The position numbers were made by a program, and so were the translations under genes. Of a stretch of DNA of 64,000 nucleotides, positions 26,744 to 35,549 are shown piece after piece. The stretch is from Nocardia yamanashiensis NBRC 100130 (GTDB lineage Bacteria > Actinomycetota > Actinomycetes > Mycobacteriales > Mycobacteriaceae): positions 62,001 to 126,000 of the forward strand of contig NZ_BDCD01000025.1 in assembly GCF_001613325.1 (NCBI RefSeq), in the 5' to 3' direction. Within the stretch, counting starts at the first letter, position 1; the number at the start of each line of letters is the position of its first letter. The notes below the pieces were generated by a model. It did not search any database. It was not told the origin of the DNA and was given only the letters and a program-made list of their open reading frames with translations.

Positions 26744-28591
26744 ATGCTGTCCAACGGTGACGTTTTCGCCGAGTATGTCATCGAGCGGCAGCTCGGGCGC
26801 GGTGGCATGGGCTCGGTGTATCTGGCCAAGCATCCGCGCCTGCCGCGCATGACGGCGCTCAAGCTGCTGAACCGGGAAATGGTGTTCGACAAGGAGGTTC
26901 GGGCGCGCTTCGAGCGCGAGGCCGACCTGGTCGCCCAGCTGGACCACCACAATATCGTCACCGTCTACGACCGCGGGCTCGAAGACGGCCAGATGTGGAT
27001 CTCCATGCAGTACATCGACGGCGTCGATGCCGCGAGCGTGAATCCGCTGGTGCTGCCGCCGGAGCGGGCCGTGCAGATCATCGCCGAGGTCGGCGACGCG
27101 CTGGACTACGCGCACCGCAACGAGGTGCTGCACCGCGATGTGAAGCCGGCCAATATCCTGCTCGCGCGGTCCACCGGCGGTAAGGGCGAACGCGTCTACC
27201 TCACCGACTTCGGCATCGCGCGCCTGCGCGACGATCAGGGCCAGAACCTCACGCAGACCGGCACTTTCACCGCGACCCTGGCCTACGCCTCGCCGGAGCA
27301 GCTGACCGGTTCGGCGCTGGACGGGCGTTCGGATCAGTACTCCCTGGCCTGCACGCTGTTCTGGTTGCTCACCGGTGCGGGCCCGTTCTCGGCCACCAAT
27401 CCGGCCGCGGTCATCCAGGGGCATCTGCAGAATCCGCCGCCGCCGCTCAGTTCGGCCCGGCCCGGCCTGCCGCCGTCGCTGGATCTGGTGCTGGCCAAGG
27501 CCATGGCCAAGCGGCCCGACGAGCGTTTCCCCAGCTGTAGCGAATTCGCGGCCGCCGCCCGCCGCGCGCTGGCCTCCCCGAGCGCCCCGGCCATGCCGCT
27601 GGTGGGCCGGACCGCACCGCCCATGCCGATCATGGGGCAGGGGCCGACCGCCGGTCCGATGACGGCGGGCCAGCTGCCGACCGGTATGCCCATGCCGACC
27701 GGCGGGCACATGCACACGGGCGGACAGCCCATGCCGACCGCCGGTTCCATGCACACCGCGCCGCCCAACCCGACCGCCAACGCCATGCCGTATCAGTCCG
27801 GCCCGCAGGTCAATACGGCCACGCCGCCCCCGCAGCCGGTGGCCGGCACCTACACCGGCCGCGCCACCAACCCGCAGTTCACGCCGCCCGGCAATGCCTA
27901 CACCCGCCCGTCCGGTCCGGTGCCGCCCGGCGCCCGCCCGCCCGGCATCAACCCGATGGCCGGCGGCCGTCCGCCCATGCCGCCCAAGAAGTCCAATGCC
28001 GGGCTGATCATCGCGATCGTGGTGGGCGTGCTGGTGCTGGCCGTGGTCGCGCTCATCGGCCTGGCCGCCATCGGCAGCGACAGCGGTTCGGGCAGCTCCG
28101 GCTCGTCCGCGCCCAGCGGTTCGGGCACCGCCAAGAATGTGGACTGGTCCTCGCTGAGCAAGGAATTCCCGCGCATGGTGCCGACCACCAAGACCGGTGA
28201 ACTCGGCTACAACAGCGCCAACTGCTATCTCTACGAATCGTCGAGCCCGCCGGAGAAGTCCGACGGCGAACCCGATTTCGGCGACTGGTCGGTGCAGTGG
28301 ATCTGCTCGGGCGGCGGCGACTACAAGGACCCGTTCTACCGGCTCATCGCCTACCCGTCCTCGGCCAAGGCGCAGGCGGTGGTCGACGGCCTGGTCGCCG
28401 ACAAGAAGTCGCAGGACACCAATGGCGGCAAGACCTACACCAACTACCAGTTCACCGACAATAACCAGCCGCGCCTGGTGACCGCCTTCACCGGCGACGC
28501 CAACCGCAGCCAGTACCTCATGTACACCGACGGCGTGTACGACTCCATGGACGACGTACTGCGCTGGTGGCGTTCGGCACCTCTGAACTGA
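26744..28591 (+). CDS. Membrane Ser/Thr protein kinase 1 (PknH-like) with sensor domain
   Basis: A 615-residue kinase. The kinase domain covers about 10-275: glycine loop 'GRGGMGSVYLA', Lys40, HRD at 130-132 ('LHRDVKPANILL'), DFG at 155-157, and 'YASPEQ' in place of A-P-E. A Met/Pro/Gly/Thr-rich linker with units like 'PMPTGG' leads to a membrane helix near 417-441. Outside lies a domain of about 150 residues with two cysteines ('ANCYLY', 'WICSGG') and a 'YPSSAKAQAVVDGLVAD' helix, ending '-WWRSAPLN'. ATG at 26744 gives the same N-terminal length as its paralogues; upstream codons are poor. It senses an unknown outside signal and phosphorylates proteins inside. Confidence 0.92.
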   Translation: MLSNGDVFAEYVIERQLGRGGMGSVYLAKHPRLPRMTALKLLNREMVFDKEVRARFEREADLVAQLDHHNIVTVYDRGLEDGQMWISMQYIDGVDAASVNPLVLPPERAVQIIAEVGDALDYAHRNEVLHRDVKPANILLARSTGGKGERVYLTDFGIARLRDDQGQNLTQTGTFTATLAYASPEQLTGSALDGRSDQYSLACTLFWLLTGAGPFSATNPAAVIQGHLQNPPPPLSSARPGLPPSLDLVLAKAMAKRPDERFPSCSEFAAAARRALASPSAPAMPLVGRTAPPMPIMGQGPTAGPMTAGQLPTGMPMPTGGHMHTGGQPMPTAGSMHTAPPNPTANAMPYQSGPQVNTATPPPQPVAGTYTGRATNPQFTPPGNAYTRPSGPVPPGARPPGINPMAGGRPPMPPKKSNAGLIIAIVVGVLVLAVVALIGLAAIGSDSGSGSSGSSAPSGSGTAKNVDWSSLSKEFPRMVPTTKTGELGYNSANCYLYESSSPPEKSDGEPDFGDWSVQWICSGGGDYKDPFYRLIAYPSSAKAQAVVDGLVADKKSQDTNGGKTYTNYQFTDNNQPRLVTAFTGDANRSQYLMYTDGVYDSMDDVLRWWRSAPLN

Positions 28592-28643
28592 ACCGGTTGT
28601 CCGCGCCGCCGCCCCCGCGCTAGGGTCCGGTCCGGACAGGCGG

Positions 28644-30428
28644 ATGAAAGGTGCCTTTGTGCTGCGGAGCGGTGAGACGTTCGCGGGGTATGAGATCGAA
28701 CGCGAACTCGGCCGCGGCGGGATGGGGTCGGTGTATCTGGCCCGGCATCCGCGTTTGCCCCGGCTGGTGGCGCTCAAGCTGCTGAATCGGGAATTGTTCG
28801 GGGACGGCGAGGTTCGAGCGCGCTTCGAACGTGAGGGTGATCTCGTAGCGCGCTTGGACCATCCGAATATCGTGCCGGTGTTCGACCGGGGGTTCGACGA
28901 CGGGCGGTCGTGGATCGCCATGCGGTTCATCGACGGGGTGGACGCGGCCTCGCTGCAGGCGGGGGAGCTGTCTCCGGCGCAGGCGATCCGGATCATCGCC
29001 GAGACGGCCAAGGCCCTCGACTACGCGCACCGCAAGGGCGTCCTGCACCGGGACGTGAAGCCCGCCAACATCCTGCTGGAGCAGGCCGACGGGGAAGAGC
29101 GAATCTTCCTGGCGGACTTCGGGATCGCGCGACTACGCGACGAATCGACCAAGCTCACCCAGACCGGATCCTTCACCGCCACGCTGGCTTACGCTGCGCC
29201 CGAACAGCTTTCGGGACATCCGCTGGACGGCCGCTGCGATCAGTATTCGCTGGCCTGCTCGCTGTTCCGGCTGCTCACCGGCACCGTGCCGTTCACCGCG
29301 GAGCATCCGGTGGCGGTCATGCAGGGGCATCTGAACCAGCCGCCGCCCCCGGTGAGCGGATTGCGTGCGGGTCTGCCGCCCGCCCTGGACGCGGTGATGG
29401 CGCGGGCGCTGGCCAAGCATCCGCGCGATCGATTCGAATCCTGTACCGCCTTCGCCACCGCCGCCCAGCAGGCGCTGTACGCCACCGGACCGAGTACGCG
29501 GCACAGCGTTCCGCAGGCGAGTTACAGCCCGGCGCAGGCCTTCACCCCGCCGCGCCCGCAACCGGCGCACACGCCGCCCCGGCCGCAGTCGGCCTACACC
29601 GCACCGCAGCCGGCCTTCACCGCTTCGCAGCCGAGCCCGACCCGGACCGGCTACCGGTCCACCGGCAACCGGCCGGCCAATTCCCCCGGCTGGCGGCCGG
29701 AGAAGCGCAAGCCGAAGCCGAAGAAGCGGCTGCGCGGCTGCCTGCTCACCCTGCTGGCGCTGATCGTGGTGCCGCTGGTGGCCATCGGCGCCCTGCTGGT
29801 GTGGATCGACCGGGTCGCGAATTCCGGCTCCACCGCCCCGACCACGCCCGCCCCGGCGCCGATCACCACCACCGAGGAAGAGCCGGAGCCGACCACCGAG
29901 GCGCCCACCACCACCGAGACTCCGGCCGATCTCGTCCCCTCCGGGGAGATCGGCGCGAACGCCCAGCTGCTGAGCAAGCTGTTCCCGAGCATGCTGCCGG
30001 AGGCCAATCCGTCGCTGTCGTTCAATGCCGGCACCGGCTACCAGGGCGCGGCCTGCATGACCTACGCCTCCAATGCCGCGGTGCCTTCGCTGGCCGCCGA
30101 CGAGCCCGCCTTCGGCAACACCCTCCCGGTCTGGAACTGCTTCGGCGGCAATAGCCGCGCCACCTACCGGTTCATCCTGTACCCGGCCTCCACCGACGCG
30201 CAGGCCGTCCTGGCCGGGCTGCCCGCCAACACCAAGTCCAGCACCACCCTGAACGGGCACAGCTACACCAACTACGTGCTGAAGGGCAGCGACCCCTACC
30301 GCCCGCGCATGGTCACGGCCTTCGGCGACGGCGCGTCCGGCCGCGGCCAGGTGCTGATGTACAGCGTCGGCTTCATCGCGAACGAACAGGACCTGCTCAC
30401 CTGGTGGAATTCGGCTCCCCTGGGCTGA
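28644..30428 (+). CDS. Membrane Ser/Thr protein kinase 2 with related sensor domain
   Basis: A 594-residue paralogue of the preceding kinase, 52 nt downstream. Glycine loop 'GRGGMGSVYLA', Lys45, HRD at 135-137 and DFG at 158-160 are intact. The linker is Pro/Ala/Thr-rich with 'PRPQ' units, then a basic stretch 'KRKPKPKKRLRG' and a membrane helix near 364-389. The outside part starts with a Thr/Pro/Glu spacer and ends in a domain similar to that of kinase 1: two cysteines ('AACMTY', 'WNCFGG'), 'YPASTDAQAVLAGLPAN', and a C-terminal '-WWNSAPLG'. The start is ATG at 28644; GTG at 28659 would match the paralogues better. Confidence 0.9.
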   Translation: MKGAFVLRSGETFAGYEIERELGRGGMGSVYLARHPRLPRLVALKLLNRELFGDGEVRARFEREGDLVARLDHPNIVPVFDRGFDDGRSWIAMRFIDGVDAASLQAGELSPAQAIRIIAETAKALDYAHRKGVLHRDVKPANILLEQADGEERIFLADFGIARLRDESTKLTQTGSFTATLAYAAPEQLSGHPLDGRCDQYSLACSLFRLLTGTVPFTAEHPVAVMQGHLNQPPPPVSGLRAGLPPALDAVMARALAKHPRDRFESCTAFATAAQQALYATGPSTRHSVPQASYSPAQAFTPPRPQPAHTPPRPQSAYTAPQPAFTASQPSPTRTGYRSTGNRPANSPGWRPEKRKPKPKKRLRGCLLTLLALIVVPLVAIGALLVWIDRVANSGSTAPTTPAPAPITTTEEEPEPTTEAPTTTETPADLVPSGEIGANAQLLSKLFPSMLPEANPSLSFNAGTGYQGAACMTYASNAAVPSLAADEPAFGNTLPVWNCFGGNSRATYRFILYPASTDAQAVLAGLPANTKSSTTLNGHSYTNYVLKGSDPYRPRMVTAFGDGASGRGQVLMYSVGFIANEQDLLTWWNSAPLG

Positions 30429-30445
30429 CCCCCATCTTCTGGGGG
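30429..30445 (+). terminator. Short GC hairpin at the end of kinase 2
   Basis: 'CCCCCA' and 'TGGGGG' pair around a 5-base loop directly after the TGA at 30426-30428. It has no T-run, so it may only weaken read-through into the ABC transporter genes. Confidence 0.4.
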
Positions 30446-30550
30446 CAGATACGTCCGGGACCAGGTGGTTCTTTGTGAAGTCTATGAGGGTGCATGTATC
30501 CGGGTCATCCCGGATGGCGTCGCTCCCGGAACATCTACACACTGGACAGC

Positions 30551-31324
30551 ATGACTTCGAACGTCTCGGAATCCGTCACTCTCGACAAGGGGGCAGCCGG
30601 GGTAGCCGCCCGGGCCACCGACCTCGTCAAGCTCTACGGGTCCGGCGATACGCAGGTCCGCGCGTTGGCCGGGGTGTCGGCCGACTTCGCGAGGGGGGAG
30701 TTCACCGCGATCATGGGCCCGTCGGGGTCCGGCAAATCGACCCTCATGCACTGCCTCGCCGGTCTCGACTCGGCCACCGCGGGGGCGGTGCACATCGGCG
30801 ACACCGATCTGACCAAGCTCTCCGACAAGCAGATGACCGCGCTGCGGCGCGATCGCATCGGCTTCGTCTTCCAGGCCTTCAATCTGGTGCCCACGCTGAC
30901 CGCGCTGGAGAACATCACGCTGCCGCTGGATATCGCGGGACGCAAGGCGGACGAGGAATGGTTGTCCACGGTGCTCAAGCGGCTCGGGCTGACCGATCGG
31001 CTCAGCCACCGGCCCAGCGAGCTGTCGGGCGGGCAGCAGCAGCGCGTGGCGTGTGCTCGCGCGCTGGCCGGTAAGCCGGAGATCATCTTCGGGGACGAGC
31101 CGACCGGCAATCTCGATTCCCGGTCCTCGGGCGAGGTGCTGTCGATCCTGCGCGCGGCCGTGGACGAATTCCATCAGACCGTGGTGATCGTGACGCACGA
31201 TCCGCGCGCCGCGTCCTACGCCGACCGGGTGGTGTTCCTCGCCGACGGGCAGATCGTGGACGAATTGCGTTCGCCCACCGCTGATTCCGTGCTCGACAAG
31301 ATGAAGTCGCTGGAGACCGTCTGA
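30551..31324 (+). CDS. ABC transporter ATP-binding protein (MacB/LolD type)
   Basis: A 257-residue ATPase. Walker A 'GPSGSGKST', Q-loop 'FVFQAFNLVPTLTALENI', signature 'LSGGQQQRVACARAL' and Walker B 'EIIFGDEPTGNLD' are all complete. 'FNLVPTLTALENITLP' is the signature of the LolD/MacB/FtsE group, whose members drive extracellular mechanical work or lipoprotein and lipid movement, not classical import. It overlaps the permease by one base (TGATG), so the two form one operon and complex. ATG at 30551 is the start. The gene lies after two kinases on the same strand, 122 nt downstream. Confidence 0.93.
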   Translation: MTSNVSESVTLDKGAAGVAARATDLVKLYGSGDTQVRALAGVSADFARGEFTAIMGPSGSGKSTLMHCLAGLDSATAGAVHIGDTDLTKLSDKQMTALRRDRIGFVFQAFNLVPTLTALENITLPLDIAGRKADEEWLSTVLKRLGLTDRLSHRPSELSGGQQQRVACARALAGKPEIIFGDEPTGNLDSRSSGEVLSILRAAVDEFHQTVVIVTHDPRAASYADRVVFLADGQIVDELRSPTADSVLDKMKSLETV

Positions 31325-33948
31325 TGGCCAGCCCGATGCGCAAGGTGGCCTTGCGTAACCTCGCCGCGCACAAGGTCCGGCTGGCGCTCACCCTGCTCTC
31401 GGTGGTGCTCGGAACCGCTTTCATCGCAGGGTCTTTCGTATTCACCGATACCCTGCAGCGCAGTTTCGACGATATCTTCGCCAACCAGGCCGTCGGCGTG
31501 GATGTGCGGGTGGAGCCCAAAGAGCGCCAGTCCCTGGGCATTCCGAACGAGGTCGTCGACAAGATCGCCGCCATGGATCAGGTGCGCACCGTCGCGCCGT
31601 CGGTGAGCGGGGCCGTGGTGCTGCTCAAGCCGGACGGCAAGGCCGTGCAGACCGGCGGCGCGCCGACCATCGGCACCTCGTATCTGCCGCCGGACAAGGC
31701 GGTCGCGAAACCGGATGTCTATCTGGCGGGCGGGCCGCCGACGGCGACCGACGAGATCTCCATCAACGAGGGCGGCGCGAACCGGGCCGGACTGCACGTG
31801 GGCGACAAGACCAAGGTGCTGATCCCGCGCGTGGGCAACAAGGACGTCACCGTCACCGGCATCTACGACTTCGCCGCCAACTCCGGCGGATTCATCAATA
31901 TCCAGTTCACCGACGCCCAGGCGCGCGAGCTGTTCACCGACAAGACGCACGTGGCGTTCGTGGACATCGCCGTCAAACCCGGTGTGGCGGCGAACGATCT
32001 GCGCGACACGCTCGCGAAGGCGTACCCGGACTACAAGGTGCAGAACGGCGATCAGGTTCGCGAGGACCTGAAGAAGCAGCTCGCCGATCAGCTGAAGTTC
32101 CTCAATTACTTCCTGCTCGCCTTCGGCGGCATCGCGGTCATCGTCGGCTCGTCCATCATCTACAACACCTTCTCGATGCTGATCGCCCAGCGCTTGCGGG
32201 AACTGGCGCTGCTGCGCGCGGTCGGCGCCAGCCGCGGTCAGATCGGGCGCTCGGTGGTAGGGGAGGCGCTGCTCATCGGCCTGGCCGGCAGCGTGCTCGG
32301 ACTGTTCGTCGGCGTCGGCCTGGCGTACGGCATTTCGGCGGTGATGAACGCGCAGGGCGCGGGGCTGCCCATGGGATCGATGTCGGTGGAGCCGCGAACC
32401 GTCGTGGTGGCGCTGCTGCTCGGCGTCACGGTCACGGTGGTGAGCGCGTACGTTCCGGCGTTGCGGGCCGCCACCATTCCGCCCATCGAGGCCATGCGCG
32501 AGGTGTTCGGCGCGTCCACCGAGGTCAAGCGGCTGGGGTCGGTCACCGGCGGGCTGGTGACGCTGTTCGAGAAGCTGCGGCTGCCGGGTGTGGCGCGGGC
32601 GTTGCGGGCGGTGCTCACCTCGAAGTACCTGCGTCCCGGATTCGGCGCACTGCTGGCAGTGGTCGGTCTGGTGCTGGTGGTGGCCGGAGCCCGCTCGACC
32701 GGCGGCGACGCCGCGGCCACCGTCGGAATCGGCGCGCTGGCACTGATTTTCGCGGTGCTGCTGGTCGGTCCCGCGCTGTCCGGGCCGATGGTCGGCGCGC
32801 TCGGCGTGCTGACCAAACCGTTCGGGCCGGTCGGCCGGATGGCGCTCAACAATGCCAAGCGCAATCCCACCCGCACCGCCGCGACCGCGTTCGCGCTGAC
32901 GCTCGGCGTCATGCTGGTCTCGGCCATCGGCATGCTCGGCTCCTCCGCCAAGGCCAGCATCACCGAGCTGGTCGACAAGGGCGTGAAGGCCGACTACATC
33001 CTGGCCGGGCCGCAGAACAGCTTCATCGGGGTGCCGCTCGGCGCGGGCCCGGCGGTGGCCAAGGTGCCGGGCGTCGAGGATGTGGTGCCCTTCCACGCGG
33101 TCGTGGTGAAGGTCGGCAGCGACCAGCTCATCGGCACGGTCCCGGAGGGCGACGTCCGCAAGGTGCTGAAATACGACATGGCGCAGGGCACCGATCAGCT
33201 CGGTGACAACGGCATCATGGTGTCGGAAACCGAAGCCGCCGACCGGAACTGGAAGATCGGCGACACCGTCGAGCTGACCAGCGTCGACAAGGCGAAGAAG
33301 ATCCCGGTCGTGGTGGACGGCATCTACAAGGACACCCAGCTGTTCGGGCCGCTGGTCGCGCCCATGGCGCTCTACGACCAGGTGAAATCGGTTGCCTTCG
33401 AGACCAATACGCTGGTGCTGCTCACCACCGAGAAGGGCGCCGATCAGACGGCCGTGCGCGCCGGGCTCGAGCAGGCGGTGGACTCCTACGCCATCGTCCA
33501 GGTGATGGACCGCGAGGACTTCAAGGGCGCGCAGGGCAAGCAGATCAACACCATGCTGGTGATCCTGTACGCGCTGCTGGCGCTGGCGGTGGTGATCGCC
33601 ATCCTCGGCATCGTGAACACCCTGGCGCTGTCGGTGGTGGAACGCCGCCGCGAGATCGGCATGCTGCGCGCGGTCGGCATGCAGCGGCCGCAGGTGCGGC
33701 GCACCATCTATCTGGAATCCATGCTGATCGCGGTGTTCGGCGCGCTCATCGGCGTGGTGCTGGGCCTGTTCCTGGGAACCGGATTCCTGCGCACGCTACG
33801 GGATCTGGGGCTGACGCAGATCGCGGTGCCGTGGGTGCAGATCGTGTTCATGGTGCTGGCTTCCGCGGTGGTCGGCGTGCTCGCGGCGCTGTGGCCGGGG
33901 ATCCGGGCGGCCCGCACGCCGCCGCTCGCCGCCATCGCCGAGGTGTAA
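31324..33948 (+). CDS. ABC transporter permease, FtsX-like, duplicated
   Basis: An 874-residue permease with ten or so membrane segments. It is an internal duplication of the FtsX/MacB unit. Each half has an N-terminal helix ('LRNLAAHKVRLALTLLSVVLG', 'MALNNAKRN'), a large outside domain and a three-helix bundle, the last two preceded by 'RLRELALLRAVGASRGQIG' and 'VVERRREIGMLRAVGMQRPQV', the cytosolic coupling motif. Proteins of this shape transport lipids, lipoproteins or peptides, or transmit force, using the ATPase encoded just before. The substrate is unknown. A strong shared terminator follows. Confidence 0.9.
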   Translation: MASPMRKVALRNLAAHKVRLALTLLSVVLGTAFIAGSFVFTDTLQRSFDDIFANQAVGVDVRVEPKERQSLGIPNEVVDKIAAMDQVRTVAPSVSGAVVLLKPDGKAVQTGGAPTIGTSYLPPDKAVAKPDVYLAGGPPTATDEISINEGGANRAGLHVGDKTKVLIPRVGNKDVTVTGIYDFAANSGGFINIQFTDAQARELFTDKTHVAFVDIAVKPGVAANDLRDTLAKAYPDYKVQNGDQVREDLKKQLADQLKFLNYFLLAFGGIAVIVGSSIIYNTFSMLIAQRLRELALLRAVGASRGQIGRSVVGEALLIGLAGSVLGLFVGVGLAYGISAVMNAQGAGLPMGSMSVEPRTVVVALLLGVTVTVVSAYVPALRAATIPPIEAMREVFGASTEVKRLGSVTGGLVTLFEKLRLPGVARALRAVLTSKYLRPGFGALLAVVGLVLVVAGARSTGGDAAATVGIGALALIFAVLLVGPALSGPMVGALGVLTKPFGPVGRMALNNAKRNPTRTAATAFALTLGVMLVSAIGMLGSSAKASITELVDKGVKADYILAGPQNSFIGVPLGAGPAVAKVPGVEDVVPFHAVVVKVGSDQLIGTVPEGDVRKVLKYDMAQGTDQLGDNGIMVSETEAADRNWKIGDTVELTSVDKAKKIPVVVDGIYKDTQLFGPLVAPMALYDQVKSVAFETNTLVLLTTEKGADQTAVRAGLEQAVDSYAIVQVMDREDFKGAQGKQINTMLVILYALLALAVVIAILGIVNTLALSVVERRREIGMLRAVGMQRPQVRRTIYLESMLIAVFGALIGVVLGLFLGTGFLRTLRDLGLTQIAVPWVQIVFMVLASAVVGVLAALWPGIRAARTPPLAAIAEV

Positions 33949-33962
33949 GCGCTCGGAAACAC

Positions 33963-33996
33963 CGGGGCCCCGCCATTCCGGCGGGGCCCCGCTTTC
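33963..33996. terminator. Bidirectional terminator between convergent operons
   Basis: A perfect 12-base-pair GC stem (33963-33974 with 33980-33991) with the loop ATTCC, followed by 'CTTTCG'. It separates the ABC permease (stop 33948) from kinase 3 (stop 34000, opposite strand), so it can end both. Confidence 0.88.
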
Positions 33997-33999
33997 GTT

Positions 34000-35457
34000 T
34001 CAGACCGGGTTCGGCCCCTCGGCAGGAAGGGACAGTGTCGCGATCGTGGGTGTCGCGGGCCCCAGCGAAGACGACTTGTTGCTGTTCACGATGATCGCGA
34101 TCACGATGATGGCGGTCACGATCACCGCGACGATGCCGAAGATGATCCAGCCGACCGGGCTCGAACTACGTTGCGGGGCGCGATAGTTCGCGACCGGGGG
34201 ACGATGCTGGAAGTTCTGCGGCGGCTGGTACACCGGGCCGGGATTCACCCGCGGACCCTGACCGACCTGCGGGGCGCGACCCGAGGAAACACCCTGGGCG
34301 GCACCCATGGCCGGATTCGGGTTCAGCGGCAGGCCCTGGCTCACTTGGGGATTGGGGCCCAACTGCGGTCCCGGGCCGATGGGGGTATTCGGGCCGAGCG
34401 GCTGGCCTTGTCCGACCGGGGAACTCGGGCCGAGCGGCTGGCCCTGCCCCACCGGGACATTCGGGCCGGGCTGCGGGATCGGGCGAGGCTGCTGGGCCGG
34501 ACCCGACTGCCCGACCGGCCCGACCGGCGGGCGGGGCTGCTGCACGATCGGCTGCGGGCGGATCGGCGTCGGCGGGCGGGGGACGATCGGCTGCGGGTGC
34601 GCGGGGGTCGGCGGGCGCGGGGCGGCCAGCGCCCGTTCCACGGCGGCGGCGAATTCGACGCAGGAGCGGAAGCGGTCCTGCGGGCGTTTGGCGAGGGCGC
34701 GGCCCAGCACGCCGTCGATGGGCCTGGGTAGTTCGGGGCGCAGCGGGGTGGCCGGGGGCGGCGGCTGCTGCAGGTGGCCGCGAATCACGGCGGCGGGACT
34801 GGTGCCCTCGAACGGGACCGCGCCGGTGAGCAATTGGAACAGCGTGCAGGCCAGCGCGTACTGGTCGGAGCGGCCGTCCATGGTGGCGCCGGTCAGCTGT
34901 TCGGGGGAGGCGTAGGCCAGGGTCGCGGTCACCGTGCCGGTCTGGGTGAGATGGCCGGTGTCGTCGCGCAGGCGGGCGATGCCGAAATCGGTGAGGTAGA
35001 CCCGTTCACCGCCGGCGCCCGCGCGATTGGAGGAGCGGGCCAGCAGGATGTTCGCGGGCTTCACGTCCCGGTGCAGGACGCCGCGGCCGTGCGCGTAGTC
35101 CAGGGCCTTGGCGGTCTCGGTGATGATCTGCGCGGCCCGCAGGGGCGGCAGTGAACCCGGGTTGACGGCCGAGGCGTTCACCCCGTCGATGTACTGCATG
35201 GAGATCCACAGCTGCTCGCCCTCGGTGCCGCGGTCGTACACCGTGACGATATTCGGGTGATCGAGCTGCGCGACCAGATCGGCCTCGCGCACGAAACGCG
35301 CCCGAATCTCGTTATCGGAGAACATCTCCTGATTCAGTAGCTTGAGCGCCGTCATGCGCGGCAACCGCGGATGCTTGGCCAGATACACCGACCCCATACC
35401 GCCGCGACCGAGCTCGCGTTCGATGACGTAACCGGCGAACACATCACCACGCTGCAA
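34000..35457 (-). CDS. Membrane Ser/Thr protein kinase 3 without sensor domain
   Basis: A 485-residue kinase close to kinases 1 and 2 in its catalytic half: glycine loop 'GRGGMGSVYLA', Lys39, HRD at 129-131, DFG at 157-159. After it is a long Pro/Gln/Gly-rich linker with repeats such as 'VGQGQPLGP' and 'RPPTP', a membrane helix near 444-466, and only about 20 outside residues. It has no folded sensor domain, unlike its paralogues. TTG at 35457 is chosen because it gives 'MQRGDVFAGY', matching the paralogues; a frame to 35583 adds Arg/Gly-rich codons. It lies 92 nt after the VWA gene on the same strand, so it may be the last gene of the MoxR operon. Confidence 0.88.
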   Translation of the reverse strand: MQRGDVFAGYVIERELGRGGMGSVYLAKHPRLPRMTALKLLNQEMFSDNEIRARFVREADLVAQLDHPNIVTVYDRGTEGEQLWISMQYIDGVNASAVNPGSLPPLRAAQIITETAKALDYAHGRGVLHRDVKPANILLARSSNRAGAGGERVYLTDFGIARLRDDTGHLTQTGTVTATLAYASPEQLTGATMDGRSDQYALACTLFQLLTGAVPFEGTSPAAVIRGHLQQPPPPATPLRPELPRPIDGVLGRALAKRPQDRFRSCVEFAAAVERALAAPRPPTPAHPQPIVPRPPTPIRPQPIVQQPRPPVGPVGQSGPAQQPRPIPQPGPNVPVGQGQPLGPSSPVGQGQPLGPNTPIGPGPQLGPNPQVSQGLPLNPNPAMGAAQGVSSGRAPQVGQGPRVNPGPVYQPPQNFQHRPPVANYRAPQRSSSPVGWIIFGIVAVIVTAIIVIAIIVNSNKSSSLGPATPTIATLSLPAEGPNPV

Positions 35458-35549
35458 AGCCGAGCCCCCGTTTCCACGAGACAGATCCGCTGGCAGCGTA
35501 CCGCGTCGGGTGCGGCCGCCTGTGCCGCCTGAACCGACGGGTATCCGGA

